A stretch of 64,000 nt of DNA from NCBI GenBank assembly GCA_041658725.1, contig JBAZZQ010000010.1, positions 16,790-80,789 on the forward strand. Direction: 5' to 3'. Below, piece after piece: positions 30,223-40,700 of this stretch. This DNA comes from JBAZZQ01 sp041658725. GTDB lineage: Bacteria > Planctomycetota > Phycisphaerae > JAAYCJ01. The position numbers were made by a program, and so were the translations under genes. The notes beneath the pieces were generated by a model. The model was not told the origin of the DNA. It worked only from the letters and a program-made list of their open reading frames with translations, and made no database searches. The stretch's first letter is position 1, and each line of letters starts with the position of its first letter.

Positions 30223-32664
30223 ATGTACGCGCGACAAAGCATTTTGACGAAAGTTCTGGTTGGCTGCGTGGTTCTGCCCGCGGTGATGTGCTACGCCCTG
30301 GATGAAGGCAGTCTGCCGCCGGTGAACTATTACAACCCGAGCACGGGACAAACGAGTCCTTTCTTTCCGGTGGGATGGTTCTGGTGGCCAAACGTTACAG
30401 CCACGATCGACGACATCGCTTCCGCCACGGGCGGCAATACCATCCTTTTCTCGGACATCGGGGATCCTTCGCGGCCCGTATCGGGCGTACTGGCGAATCT
30501 AAACAAGGCTCAGACCTACGGGATGAAGGTGGTGATTGGAATTGAGCGGTCGCGCCTGGACGGAGTGGATCCGAATGATCCGGCCACCTACACCGGTCTG
30601 GCGGAGATCGTCAATTCCTTCAAGAATCATCCTGCCGTCCTCGGGTGGGTGTTGGGCGATGAAAACGACATCTACGAATTCCTCAGCACGCAGGACGTGC
30701 TTAACAGCGCCACGGTCGTCCACACTCTTGACCCTCACCGCCAGGTGTGGCAGGTTTTCGGTCCTTCCCTGGGCGAGCGCGCTTTGCCCTACACCACCGG
30801 AACAAACGTGGTCGCTACGGACTGTTATACTCAGTATGACATTACCCCTGAGTTTGGCGGCGCGGATGAATACCTCGACAAGATGCTCTATAGTGTTCAA
30901 AACGCCGCGCCGTCCGGCATGAGCTACGTCAATGTACCGCAGGGGTTCGGTCCCGACACCGGTCCCCTGCCCGAGTTCCGACTTCCGACCGCCAACGAGT
31001 ACCGTTGGAACATCTATTCCTCACTCGCCTCCGCCGGCACCCGCGGCGTTCTGAATTGGACATTCGTCGACGACGAGAGCTGGTATTCCAATCCCGCGGT
31101 TTATGCCCAGTTCCTTGCGAACACCGTCAAGCCCGTGTTCAATGAACTAAAGACCCTGCAGCCTGCCCTGGAAAAGGGTTACAACGTCGGGACCGTCAGC
31201 GTCGATTGGAACGGTAAATCCCAGGATTACCCGCCGTACTGGACCCTGCGATTCGACCGGATATCTCAATTGCTAATTTATGACGAGGTGCAAAGGAAGT
31301 ATTTCCTGATCGTCACCAACAATGGTCCCAATTCTCGGACCGTCGAAGTGACCCTTTCCAACCTGCCTGCCGATCTGAACGGATTAAATGTCGAAACGCT
31401 GGATGGTGAAGGACTGACCCTGACCGACCTGGGAAGCGGTCACTATCGTCTGACGGACACCCTGACCAATCATGAGGTGGAGATATATACTTTTTTGACG
31501 GCGGCCGCCGAGACCGGTGCGAGGGGCGACCTTTACGTCGCAAGGTATTGGGCTGGAGCCGTACAACAGTTTGACCAGACAACGGGCGTTCTGGTACCGA
31601 ACAGTAACACGGGGAGCAATAGCTTTGGCGCAACCGGTCATGGCGATGGAAGCGTAGGGCTGCTCTGGCGGCCGGATGGAACGGGGTTGCTCGTTACATC
31701 GCCGACGGGCCAAGTGGTCGAACTCAATGGTCAAGACGGGAGCAAGGTGCGCGATTTTGTAACCACGGCGCTGAATAATCCCTACGATATGGTATGGGGA
31801 CCGACGGGTAATACGCTGTTGGTCGTCAATCGAGGCACCGGACAGGTCGAGGAGTTCAATGGAACGACCGGGGTCTGGATACGAAACGCGGCCGCGGGAA
31901 TGGACAATCCCCTCTGCCTGGTTCTGCATCCCGTTACCGGGAATATCCTGGTGGGAACCAAGACCTCCGGAGTGATCAAGTTTGATTATACAACAGGAGC
32001 CAACCTTGGGACCTTTGCCTCCATTGGCCGGTGCGAAGGGCTGATGGTCAATCAAGCGGGAAAGGTGTGGGCCAGCGATCTGGGCAGCAACACGGTGAAG
32101 GAGTTTCAACCGGACGGCACATTGATCCGCAGTATCAGTTCCGCGGAACTGACCGGGCCGGGTCCGATTACGGTCCGCCCGACGAATGGTAATCTGCTGG
32201 TCGCCAACGGCGGTACGGAGCAAATTCTCGAGTATAGCGGCGTGACCGGCGCGTTCGTTGGGGCTTTCGTTTCGGGCATAAACACCCCACTTCATATGGG
32301 CTTTAAGCCTCTTACCGGGCTGGTAGGCACGGTGCACTTGGGGGGTTATAATCCCCCCGGCGGCGACGTACGGGACGTGGGGGTTCGTATCGAACTGCGG
32401 CCGAGCATCGGCCCGGTGCGGACCGAGCGATTCCTGCTGAGTTCCACCGGCAGATTCCAAATCAACGATGTGGCCCAGGACACCTACAGCATAGCGATTA
32501 AGAGTCCCGGCTGGTTGCAGAAGGTCATCAGTGGCGTGGTTGTAGACGGATTTAAGGACTTGGGCGTCATCGACTTGATCGGCGGTGACAACGACGGCGA
32601 CAACCAGATCACCAGCACGGACCTGTCGATCGTGTTGACCAACATGGACGCAATAGGCGAATAG
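30223..32664 (+). CDS. Glycosidase-like domain fused to propeller and dockerin-like end
   Basis: 813 residues, exported (signal ILTKVLVGCVVLPAVMCYA). Residues about 30-425 look like a TIM-barrel glycosidase: FFPVGWFWWPNVTATIDDIA, ILFSDIGDP, VLGWVLGDENDIYEFLS with a possible catalytic acid, and GTRGVLNWTFVDDESWYS. I cannot place it in a named family. From about residue 430 the sequence is the same propeller, regulatory-like domain and dockerin loop as the protein at 27,674, joined at TAAAETGARGDLYVARYW. I choose ATG 30,223 because GGAGGAAA stands 11 bases before it; ATG 30,205 overlaps that site. The fusion seems to be recent. Substrate unknown. Confidence 0.72.
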   Translation: MYARQSILTKVLVGCVVLPAVMCYALDEGSLPPVNYYNPSTGQTSPFFPVGWFWWPNVTATIDDIASATGGNTILFSDIGDPSRPVSGVLANLNKAQTYGMKVVIGIERSRLDGVDPNDPATYTGLAEIVNSFKNHPAVLGWVLGDENDIYEFLSTQDVLNSATVVHTLDPHRQVWQVFGPSLGERALPYTTGTNVVATDCYTQYDITPEFGGADEYLDKMLYSVQNAAPSGMSYVNVPQGFGPDTGPLPEFRLPTANEYRWNIYSSLASAGTRGVLNWTFVDDESWYSNPAVYAQFLANTVKPVFNELKTLQPALEKGYNVGTVSVDWNGKSQDYPPYWTLRFDRISQLLIYDEVQRKYFLIVTNNGPNSRTVEVTLSNLPADLNGLNVETLDGEGLTLTDLGSGHYRLTDTLTNHEVEIYTFLTAAAETGARGDLYVARYWAGAVQQFDQTTGVLVPNSNTGSNSFGATGHGDGSVGLLWRPDGTGLLVTSPTGQVVELNGQDGSKVRDFVTTALNNPYDMVWGPTGNTLLVVNRGTGQVEEFNGTTGVWIRNAAAGMDNPLCLVLHPVTGNILVGTKTSGVIKFDYTTGANLGTFASIGRCEGLMVNQAGKVWASDLGSNTVKEFQPDGTLIRSISSAELTGPGPITVRPTNGNLLVANGGTEQILEYSGVTGAFVGAFVSGINTPLHMGFKPLTGLVGTVHLGGYNPPGGDVRDVGVRIELRPSIGPVRTERFLLSSTGRFQINDVAQDTYSIAIKSPGWLQKVISGVVVDGFKDLGVIDLIGGDNDGDNQITSTDLSIVLTNMDAIGE

Positions 32665-32718
32665 AGGAATTTTAAATTTCGGACAGAATAGATGCTATAT
32701 AAAAAAAAGAAACACGAT

Positions 32719-33441
32719 ATGAAACGAACACACACATACCATCAGACCTGTCGCCCACAACCCATACACGGTTTTACTTTAATAGAGCTTTTAGTGGTCG
32801 TGGCGATCATCGCGGTGCTCATCGCAATCCTTCTGCCCGCCTTGCAAAAAGCTCGTGAAACGGCGAGAGACATAATTTGTTTGGCCAATCTGCGACAGAT
32901 TGGTTTTGCCTTTTTCAATTATGAAACGGAAAATGACGACCGCTTTCCTTATGCCTGCCAAGCTCCCTATCAAGGTGCACCCAACCACCCCTGGTGGGGG
33001 CCCAATCTGCAGATGCTCTTGGAGAATACGTTGCCCCGGGGTGAGAATTTTATTTGTGGCAATCGCCCTGGCATGTGGAACGGAGAATCAACCATCAGGA
33101 CCCCGTTTAAGCGTTCCACGGCCTGGAACTGTCCCAATGATAATTTGAATCTGTACTATTACAGAGATTACGGGTCCAGTTATATTTATATGTCCGAATG
33201 GATCGGGTGGTCGGGAGATCCCAAACTCAATATCTATTTTTGGAGGAATTTCTGTTATCACCGGGTGAGCGAAGTCAGCGAACCGAGCCGGGCCTTGATG
33301 GTTCTTGACGCGAAAGGGTCATTACCTTTTCCGCATGGTTCCGGCCAATATACGCAGGTGCTCTGTGCTGATGGGCATTCCCAGAAATGGGATCCGTATG
33401 GATGGAATGGTGTTATTCAATGGGATTTTACCAAACAGTAA
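32719..33441 (+). CDS. Prepilin-type N-terminal domain protein (H-Xn-DG type)
   Basis: 240 residues. N-terminal type IV pilin signal: short leader ending in HG, then FTLIELLVVVAIIAVLIAIL followed by LPALQKARETAR. The cleavage glycine and the E at +5 are present, so a prepilin peptidase (PilD) would process it. The C-terminal VLDAKGSLPFPHGSGQY and VLCADGHSQKW match the H-Xn-DG ending known from planctomycete and verrucomicrobial pseudopilins. Such proteins are numerous in these phyla and their role (secretion or surface structures) is unclear. Start could also be ATG 32,692. It is followed by half of a dispersed palindrome and the URO-D cluster. Confidence 0.88.
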   Translation: MKRTHTYHQTCRPQPIHGFTLIELLVVVAIIAVLIAILLPALQKARETARDIICLANLRQIGFAFFNYETENDDRFPYACQAPYQGAPNHPWWGPNLQMLLENTLPRGENFICGNRPGMWNGESTIRTPFKRSTAWNCPNDNLNLYYYRDYGSSYIYMSEWIGWSGDPKLNIYFWRNFCYHRVSEVSEPSRALMVLDAKGSLPFPHGSGQYTQVLCADGHSQKWDPYGWNGVIQWDFTKQ

Positions 33442-33629
33442 ATTAGAACTACAGCGCAAGATAGCTGGAAAACTCCATAATGACACCACCCTCAAAAGGA
33501 GGAAATTGCGAAATACACCCTTGTTTTTAAGTCCGAAACCGCGTCTTTAGCTCGCCAGTCGGACTTTTGAGGGAGTCGTCCATATCATTATAGTCGCAAC
33601 GAAAAATCTTGTATTTGTTGCCCGCGAAG

Positions 33630-33658
33630 CAAGATGTTTCGCTTTGCTCAACATGGCG
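33630..33658 (+). repeat. Half-copy of the 8,716-8,790 palindrome
   Basis: AGATGTTTCGCTTTGCTCAA is very close to AGATGTTTCGCTGCGCTCAA of the element at 8,762-8,790. The matching left arm is missing, so it is a fragment. It sits upstream of the first cluster gene, next to AAGACCGATAGGTCTT (33,677-33,692), a short palindrome. Confidence 0.5.
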
Positions 33659-33715
33659 TAACAATTTGTGATGAATAAGACCGATAGGTCTTCGTTTTCG
33701 TTCATAAGGAAAAAA

Positions 33716-34951
33716 ATGAGTAAAATGGTTTCGTGCTCGAGAGAGACAATTCAAGGCTTAGCTCGGCGACTGGCGGAAAAGTCCGCCACAAGAGAAAATC
33801 AATTGGCTCGCCAACAGTGGACCGATCATAATAGTCTTCATAAAACCCGTCCTCCCGTACTTTGTCGCGTGTGGGAGGTGGTTTTCAGTCTCCTCGGTCG
33901 ATCCACCGCCGAGAACGAATTGGAAAGACAAATTGAGGATATGCTGAAAGTTCTCAATTTCAAGATTGATTTGGCTGACGATCAGGTGTTTGAGCCTTGT
34001 CTCTGGTTGCCTGCGGTGTTTAAAGAGAAATCTCTTTTCGGTCTGCTCTGGGAGCCGGAGTCATCACCCTCTGGGGGGGCGTATCGCTACAAACGCGTTC
34101 TCAAGACCCTGGAGGACGTTAAGCGGATACAAACGCCGGATAATCAGATCGATGAAAGAGCGACAAAAGAAATGAAAGAACGGGCCGAAGATCTGCTCGA
34201 CGGAATTCTCACCATAAAAATCGATCGGATGCGCCGATTCCGGATTCTGAATTACGCTTATTTCGCCGCGAATTACCTGGGCATGGATGGTCTGCTGACC
34301 GCCCTGGCGGAGGAACCGGAATTGATGCATGCCTTGATGCGTCGGTTTCAGGATATCCACCACGATTATTTGCTCACGGCTGAACGCGAGGGTATGCTTC
34401 ATCTTAATTGTCGTGGCGATGGGGGAATTTTCAATGGCAACCCCCTTTGTACCGAGAATCTACCTCAACCGGATTTTGACGGTGGGAAAGTGCGCCTTCG
34501 TGACTTGTGGGTGTATTCCGATACGCAGGAGCTGGGATTGGTCTCGCCCGCCATGTGTGAAGAATTCTTTTTCCGATATCATCTTCCGCTGATGAAATGG
34601 TTCGGATTGGTAAATTTCGGCTGTTGCGAGTCTCACCATAATAAATGGCATCTGATCCGTCAAATTCCAAATCTGAGACGGGTGTCGGTCTCGCCCTGGA
34701 CCGACCTTGGTGAGGCCGTAAGGGAAATGGGTGGACGGGTGATCCTCAACTGGCGGGTCAATGTATCCAATGTGGTTACTCAAGCCTCGCCCCAGAACAT
34801 ACGAAAAGAAATCCGTCAGGGTTTAAAGGTTGCCCAGGGTTGCCCGATTGAGGTCTTTTTGCAGGACGCAGAAACCGTTTTAGGTCACGATGATATTCTT
34901 CATACCTGGGTCAGAATTGCCCGTGAAGAAACTGAAAGATACATGGTATAA
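33716..34951 (+). CDS. URO-D-family protein, divergent CCESHH type
   Basis: 411 residues. It has the size and secondary-structure pattern of the uroporphyrinogen decarboxylase/cobalamin methyltransferase family, but the zinc-binding motif (HxCG in MtaA/MtbA) is replaced by GCCESHHNKWHLIRQIPNLR near residues 301-320. Other landmarks are VWEVVFSLLGRSTAENELER and SVSPWTDLGEAVREMGGRV. ATG 33,716 is chosen for AAGGAAAAAA just upstream. A close paralogue is encoded at 49,859 and a third begins at 63,776. This is the first gene of the 24-kb cluster and its stop is 12 bases before the ceramidase-like gene. Function is unknown; a methyltransferase role is an inference. Confidence 0.72.
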   Translation: MSKMVSCSRETIQGLARRLAEKSATRENQLARQQWTDHNSLHKTRPPVLCRVWEVVFSLLGRSTAENELERQIEDMLKVLNFKIDLADDQVFEPCLWLPAVFKEKSLFGLLWEPESSPSGGAYRYKRVLKTLEDVKRIQTPDNQIDERATKEMKERAEDLLDGILTIKIDRMRRFRILNYAYFAANYLGMDGLLTALAEEPELMHALMRRFQDIHHDYLLTAEREGMLHLNCRGDGGIFNGNPLCTENLPQPDFDGGKVRLRDLWVYSDTQELGLVSPAMCEEFFFRYHLPLMKWFGLVNFGCCESHHNKWHLIRQIPNLRRVSVSPWTDLGEAVREMGGRVILNWRVNVSNVVTQASPQNIRKEIRQGLKVAQGCPIEVFLQDAETVLGHDDILHTWVRIAREETERYMV

Positions 34952-34963
34952 GGAAGTTCGACG

Positions 34964-36400
34964 ATGGCAAAATGTGGTTTTGGCAAGGTTGTGATAAATG
35001 ATGTCTGGGAGGCCAAATATCCTTTCGGTACCGATATTGAAGGCCGGTTTTTATATGCTCAGGAGGCCGATCGTCAATGGCTCCTGGCGACCTTTGACGT
35101 CTCCTATATGTTTCGCCGCACCAGTTTGGCCTGGCGAAAGGCTGTTTCACAAGAAACGGGGATTCCCGTCCAGAATATCTGGGTTCATGAGCTTCAGAAT
35201 CACAGCGCTCCCATTGCTCTGGAACTGGACGGCAAGCCCTGTGAAAAACTGGTCGAGGCGTCACTGCCGGTAATTCGAAGAATAATGAAGGAAGCCCAAG
35301 AGGCAGAATTGGCATACGTCCTGGTCGATTTGGGGGATCGGCACAATATAAACCGGGAGAAGTACATTCCGGGATTGGGATCTGTCACGGTCTTTCTCGG
35401 TTGCGAGTTCGACGAGTCCGGGCGGGCCTATTGCCAGGATCCTTCGGCAATGAACCTGGGGGGGTGGGTTCCCGATGTGCCGGCATTCAAAGAGCGGATT
35501 TACTTTGACGCCCCGGCCGATCCCCAGGGAGCACTCCTGGTCTTCCGCACTCCGCGGGGAGACATTCTGGGTACCCTGGCGCGGTTCAGCGCTCATTCCG
35601 ATGTGGTGGGAGGCTGCACCTGGGACCTGGGTCGCCGGGAAACGACCGATACGCATTACCATTTCGACTGGCCGGGATATACCCGCCAAGCCGTGGATTC
35701 GCAACTGGGCGGGATCAATGTCTGCGTGTGCGGCCCATGCGGTAACCTTTCCACGAAGAAACGCCGCATTCCCGGCTATGAATCCGGGGACCGGCAGGCC
35801 CGCGAGATCGGGACCGCGGTTGCGGATGAACTGCTCTCGGAGTGGAAAAAAGTCAAGCCTCGGTGGGAACCCTTGCACCTGGGAATTCAGGCCGGGACTA
35901 ATGTCAATCTTCCTTTGCGGGATACCCTTCCCCGCCGCCGGGAGGAATTAAAAGGAACCGAAACTATTACCAAAGAAAAGCTCGAGGCCTTTTTAAACGC
36001 CATAAAAAATGGAGAACCCGCGTACCGGATCAAGCAGAGAGTGGATGAGTATTATCACTGGTCGTGCATGAATCAGATCGTGGACCGTTGGGCGGCATTG
36101 TCGGACCGGGAACTGCACGATCAGATCATGACGGTGGAACTGGAGGCCCTGCGGCTGAACGATCTTGTGCTCGCGGGTTTGCCGGGGGAGAGCATGACGG
36201 AGACGTGCCAGTGGCTTCGAGCCCAGTCCCTTGGAAACAAATTGATCGTTCTCGATCAGGTCAACGGATATTGCCTTTACCAGACGACGGCGGAGCAATA
36301 CGATCAGGGCGGGTATAGTTACTGGGGCAGTTGCCTAGCCCGTAACTCGGAAAGAATCACCCGGAATAAGGCATTGGAAGTTATACAAGAGGCCTGTTGA
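34964..36400 (+). CDS. Neutral-ceramidase-like protein (1)
   Basis: 478 residues, no signal peptide. It follows the plan of the neutral/alkaline non-lysosomal ceramidase N-terminal domain: WLLATFDVSYMFRR, ETGIPVQNIWVHELQNHSAP with S81 in the place of the nucleophile in THTHSGP, RFSAHSDVVGG with a zinc histidine, FDWPGYTRQAVDSQLGG, and GPCGNLSTKKRRIPGYESGD. True ceramidases are exported and cut the amide bond of ceramide; this one is apparently cytoplasmic, so another amide or ester of a glycoside-like compound is possible. Its paralogue is encoded at 45,220. It lies between URO-D and GH4 genes with gaps of 12 and 34 bases, so it is co-transcribed. Family resemblance is good, substrate unknown. 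Confidence 0.72.
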   Translation: MAKCGFGKVVINDVWEAKYPFGTDIEGRFLYAQEADRQWLLATFDVSYMFRRTSLAWRKAVSQETGIPVQNIWVHELQNHSAPIALELDGKPCEKLVEASLPVIRRIMKEAQEAELAYVLVDLGDRHNINREKYIPGLGSVTVFLGCEFDESGRAYCQDPSAMNLGGWVPDVPAFKERIYFDAPADPQGALLVFRTPRGDILGTLARFSAHSDVVGGCTWDLGRRETTDTHYHFDWPGYTRQAVDSQLGGINVCVCGPCGNLSTKKRRIPGYESGDRQAREIGTAVADELLSEWKKVKPRWEPLHLGIQAGTNVNLPLRDTLPRRREELKGTETITKEKLEAFLNAIKNGEPAYRIKQRVDEYYHWSCMNQIVDRWAALSDRELHDQIMTVELEALRLNDLVLAGLPGESMTETCQWLRAQSLGNKLIVLDQVNGYCLYQTTAEQYDQGGYSYWGSCLARNSERITRNKALEVIQEAC

Positions 36401-36434
36401 ACTGCTTTGGATAGGGAATAGAAGGAAGACGTTT

Positions 36435-37766
36435 ATGCCTGCGATTAAACTTTGTATTATCGGTGGGGGAAGTCATTATACCCACCACATGCTCAAGACG
36501 TTAGCCGACTACGTCGCCACGGGTGACCTGGCGGGTTCGACAATTTGTCTTTACGACATTAACCAGGAAACGGCCCGGTTAATGTCGGATTTCGGTAACA
36601 GCGTAGCCCGATCTAAGAAATTAGATTTTCGGATGGAAGCCGAATGCTTTTTGGAAAAAGCGCTGGAAGGCTGCGACTTTGTTTTTTCTTCGATTCGAGT
36701 CGGCGGATTGGATCAGTTGGCCTTGGATGAAGAGTTACCCTTAAAATATGGCCTGTTGGGTCAGGAAACGACCGGGGTTTCCGGGGTGTTCATGTTGTGT
36801 CGCCAAGCCCCGGCGATCATCGAATACGCTAAAGCCATCGAGAAGATTTGTCCCCACGCCATCGTGATTAACTATTCCAATCCTTCCGGAATGGTTACCG
36901 AATTGACCCAGAGAGTTACGAAGTTAAATTGCCTCGGTCTGTGTGACGGAGTGTACACGGTCAAGTGGTTGATGTGTATTTTGATGGGTTTGCCGCGGTC
37001 TGAGGCCAGAAATATTGAGGCCTATGTGGCGGGAGTTAATCACTGTACCTGGACCCTCGGATTAAGGTATCAGGGACAGGATCTTTATCCGCAGGTGGGA
37101 GAATTATTTGAGAAAATGCATTGGAAAGATGAAAAGTTTAATTGGCATCAACAATTGGACCAATGTTATCACATCTACCGGCACTATGGTCTTCTGCCCG
37201 GCTCGACGTCGTATATCAACTATCATTTGTATGTTAAAAGATTTATGGCGGAGTGTGAAAAACCGGAGCACTATCGGGCTTCCATCGACTTGAGAGAGGA
37301 GACTAGGCGAATTTATTCTTATGTACGCGATCAAGTCGGAAAAGCCGATGCGAACTTTGTGGACGCGGGCGGAGAATCGGCCCACGGCGATCAGGCCATG
37401 GGTGCCTTGTATAAGATGGCCTGCGATACCGGAGATCTGGAGATCGTCAATGTCCGTAATAATGGTGGGATTTCCAATCTGCCGGACGACACGGTGGTGG
37501 AGGTTCCCGCCCTCATGAACCGACAGGGGGCATTTTCATTGTCCATGGGTCCTTTGCCCCGTTCGGTAGTTGGTCACGTTTATGCCACGGCCGTTCACTA
37601 TAGCCTTGCTGTCGATGCCGCCCTCTCCGGCGACAAGAAGAAAGTCATGCAGGCGGCCATGGCCTTTCCCAGCAACGTTGATATCGACTTGATGGAAAGA
37701 TGCGTTGAGGAATTATTTGAACAAAACAAAAAATGGTTGCCGCAGTTTAAACATGAAGGAACGTAA
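36435..37766 (+). CDS. GH4-family NAD/Mn-dependent glycosidase (1)
   Basis: 443 residues, glycoside hydrolase family 4: hydrolysis by NAD-dependent oxidation at C3, elimination and addition, with a divalent metal. The NAD site is LCIIGGGSHYTHHML at the N-terminus; other landmarks are INYSNPSGMV, the metal ligands C170 in GLCDGVYT and H203 in GVNHCTW, and DQAMGALYKMACD near the end. The subgroup signature at C170 is CDGV, which is not one of the usual four-residue signatures (CHEV, CHSV, CDMx, CNVx, from memory), so the glycoside is not predictable. RBS AGAAGGAAGA precedes the ATG. Its stop is one base before the next GTG start. A second copy is at 48,531. Confidence 0.88.
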   Translation: MPAIKLCIIGGGSHYTHHMLKTLADYVATGDLAGSTICLYDINQETARLMSDFGNSVARSKKLDFRMEAECFLEKALEGCDFVFSSIRVGGLDQLALDEELPLKYGLLGQETTGVSGVFMLCRQAPAIIEYAKAIEKICPHAIVINYSNPSGMVTELTQRVTKLNCLGLCDGVYTVKWLMCILMGLPRSEARNIEAYVAGVNHCTWTLGLRYQGQDLYPQVGELFEKMHWKDEKFNWHQQLDQCYHIYRHYGLLPGSTSYINYHLYVKRFMAECEKPEHYRASIDLREETRRIYSYVRDQVGKADANFVDAGGESAHGDQAMGALYKMACDTGDLEIVNVRNNGGISNLPDDTVVEVPALMNRQGAFSLSMGPLPRSVVGHVYATAVHYSLAVDAALSGDKKKVMQAAMAFPSNVDIDLMERCVEELFEQNKKWLPQFKHEGT

Positions 37767-37767
37767 C

Positions 37768-40700
37768 GTGGATAAACGCAGGAAGTTATATATCTTCATT
37801 TTTAAAGTTCTTTTCTTTTCCGTGGGTATTCCGTATGTGTTCTCCGCACAGGGCATACCAAACAAAGCCTACTTTATACCGCCGAGAACGGACAATGGGT
37901 TTTGGATCCATCGCCTCGATTTGCGGCTGGTTTCCGGCAATGTATTCTGCTGGTCCAGCCAGGGGGTAAGTTTCGACCAGTATAAAATTGAATCCTCAAA
38001 TGGAAATTCGGATGCAACCCTCACGATCCGGCTGGATTTACCTGAACCGGTCCGCCTGGCGGAAATCGCCGAAACCTCGCCGTGGTATTTGAACCTGATC
38101 CAAAAGGATTGCAGCTTTTCCTTGTTCCTGGCGAAGGATGATCATGACTGGGGTTTTCCGGCCGCCCAGTGCGCCGGACCGGTCAATCGATATAAATACT
38201 TGTCCGGTGAAAAAGACTTCGGCCCAGCGGGAACAAAGACTGTATACTGTCGCTTGGAGGTTAAGGGGCCGCCGGGGAAAATGCATTATTTCAACGGCAA
38301 TGAACTGACGTTTATTTTTACTCCAATTTGCCAGCCGGCAATTCCCGGCCGCAAACCCATTCTGAAGGCATCGCCTCTGGCCGATCGTCCGCCCGTTATT
38401 GACGGAAAACTCAACGATCCCTGCTGGACCCAAGCCGCAAAGGCGGGGCCGTTTTGTCGGGTTCAAACCGGCGGGCAAGCGTCTACGGAGACCTACGGCT
38501 TGGTGTGTTATGATCGGGAAAAAATGTACATTGGTTTTATCTGTAAGGAACCTCAAATTGAAAAAATCCGGAGTTCCCACTTGCCCGATTCGGGAGGCGG
38601 GGTTTTCACCGAGGAGTGCGTGGAAGTGTTTCTGGCCCCGTCGCAGGGTGGAACACCCTACTACCATTTCGCCGTGAACCCCCGCGGCGCCCGCTACAGT
38701 GCCCAGGGAAGGGATTCCTCCTGGCCGGGGGTTTGGGAGACGGCCGCTTCCCTTCAGTCGGACAATTGGACGGCCGAATTCGCCATTGATTTGGGGTGTC
38801 TGGGGATACAATCGGGACTCAACGGCACGGAACCCCGGTGGCGTCTTAATTTGTGCCGGGGACGCCGGGTGGCCGGGGAAGAACTGACCGCCTGGGCCCC
38901 CACGGGGGGCGCTTTTCATCTGCCTCCGCGGTTCGGCTATCTGGACGGAATTGATCTTAACTATGATCGATTTGATGTCTCATTTCCGGAGATGCAGGCT
39001 CGGACAAATCCCCTGGATACCCAGGAGATCCTTGTTCGGCGAGTGGATTCGAAAAGGAAGTCGCGACCTCTGACGTATGCCGTTCTGGAAAACGACCGTC
39101 CGGTCGGCAAGGGAATTTTGACTGCGAAGGAGGAAAAACCGTATCGTCTTCCCATCATGCTTTCCGCGGCAAGGCCCGAAGGCAAGCTGACGTTACAGGT
39201 CAACGATGAGTTCGGGAGACTCTTTTCTACGGTATTGCCATACCGGTTTTCCTGCTTCGATGCCTACTTTCGATTGTCCTATTACACTCATGAAAAAACC
39301 GCCGAGCTTAGAGTATCAATGGAAAACGGCCGAAACCTCCTCAATCACCCGGACCTGACCCTGTCCCTCAAACTGGCCGGACCCAAAGGCCAGGACCTGG
39401 GTACCTGGGAAAAACCCATAACCGCGGCTACCCTGGATATTCCGCTTCTTTTGGAACACGTGCCACTAGGTGAGTCCAAAGCGGTTCTGGATTTTTATCA
39501 AGGAATCGGTTCCGGAAGGAAGAAGATAGAAACCCGTTCGGCCCCCTTGCGGAAACTCACCCCGGCCCCGATGGAAGTGAAGATCCGCGATCGCCGCTAC
39601 CTCCAGGTCAACGGGAAGCCGTATTTTGTGGTCGGGGTACATGAAATCTACGACAGTCCGGGGCGTTATGGACAATCGACCCAATTCGAGGAACTTTCCC
39701 ACTATGGCTTCAACACATTCGGCACCTTCACGGAATGGCCCAGCAAGAATCTGGAGGCCACCTACGACAAATTCGCCGCCCTGGGCATGTTTTTTTCAGA
39801 ATTGAGGGGAGTGATCCGGGAGAATACGACCCGGAACGAGGCAGCCGCGTTTTTTGCAGATTACCGGAAGCATAACGCCCTGCTCTTTTACTATTTCGAC
39901 GAGCCGCTCGTTTTCGGTATTTCCGCGAAACGGGCTCGTCTGGCCCGCGAGATGGCCCACGCGGTTGATCCCTATCGGCCGATGTACATCAACTTTAATT
40001 TCCCGGGGGCCGTGATCGGATACGAAGGGACCTACGACGTGGCCGGGACAGACCCGTACCCGCTGGAGGTAAACGGGGGCACGGTCGAAGCGGTGGGCGA
40101 ACGGACCCGCGAGCTGGTGCGGTTGACCAAAAGCCAAGTGCCGGTGTTGATGATCATGCAGGCATTCTATGAGGACAAGGTCTGGCGACGACCCACAGCG
40201 GCGGAACTGAGGAGTATGACCTATCTTAGCCTGGTTAACGGAGCTACCGCGGGAATATCATTTTTCTCGTACAACTACGGATGGTGGCCCGTAGAGGCCG
40301 GATCGGAACGTCACGGAGGCGCAGGCATTCGTCAAACTCCGACCCTGGCGGCCGTGACGAAACGGTTGACACTCGAAATCAAAGCTCTTACTCCGGTCAT
40401 CGTGGCAGAAACTTCGACAAAAGTGACCCTTGCTCCAGAAAATAACCGAAAAATTGAATTTCTGGCCAAGGAATACGATGGAAATCTGTGGGTCTTGGCC
40501 GTCAATAATGACCCACGAAAACAGACGGCGGTATTTGTGATTGACATCAAAGATCAACCGACTCAAGTCCGTGAATGGTTCGAGGGAAGAAACATTCAGC
40601 TTTCCGGCAGTAGGCTAATTGATGATTTTGAACCTTATGCCTCTCACGTTTATGTTATTGGAGACTTGAGTAAATCCAGTGCGAATACCCCGCGGATACC

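Larger units (their letters stand above)
27754..32656 (+). repeat. Near-identical segmental duplication (propeller-dockerin module)
   Basis: 27,754-28,913 and 31,512-32,656 match at a high level along about 1.15 kb, starting at GACCGGTGCGAGGGGCGACC and running to the calcium loop. A third, more diverged copy of the propeller only is at 29,216-30,030. The coordinates given span the whole set. Confidence 0.75.

Noticed and set aside
31384..32460. Long minus-strand open frame of 358 codons opposite the fusion gene
   Set aside because: It mirrors the propeller coding strand; the same antisense frame exists opposite the other propeller copies (for example 27,749-28,717), and its sequence is rich in R, H and P with no known fold.
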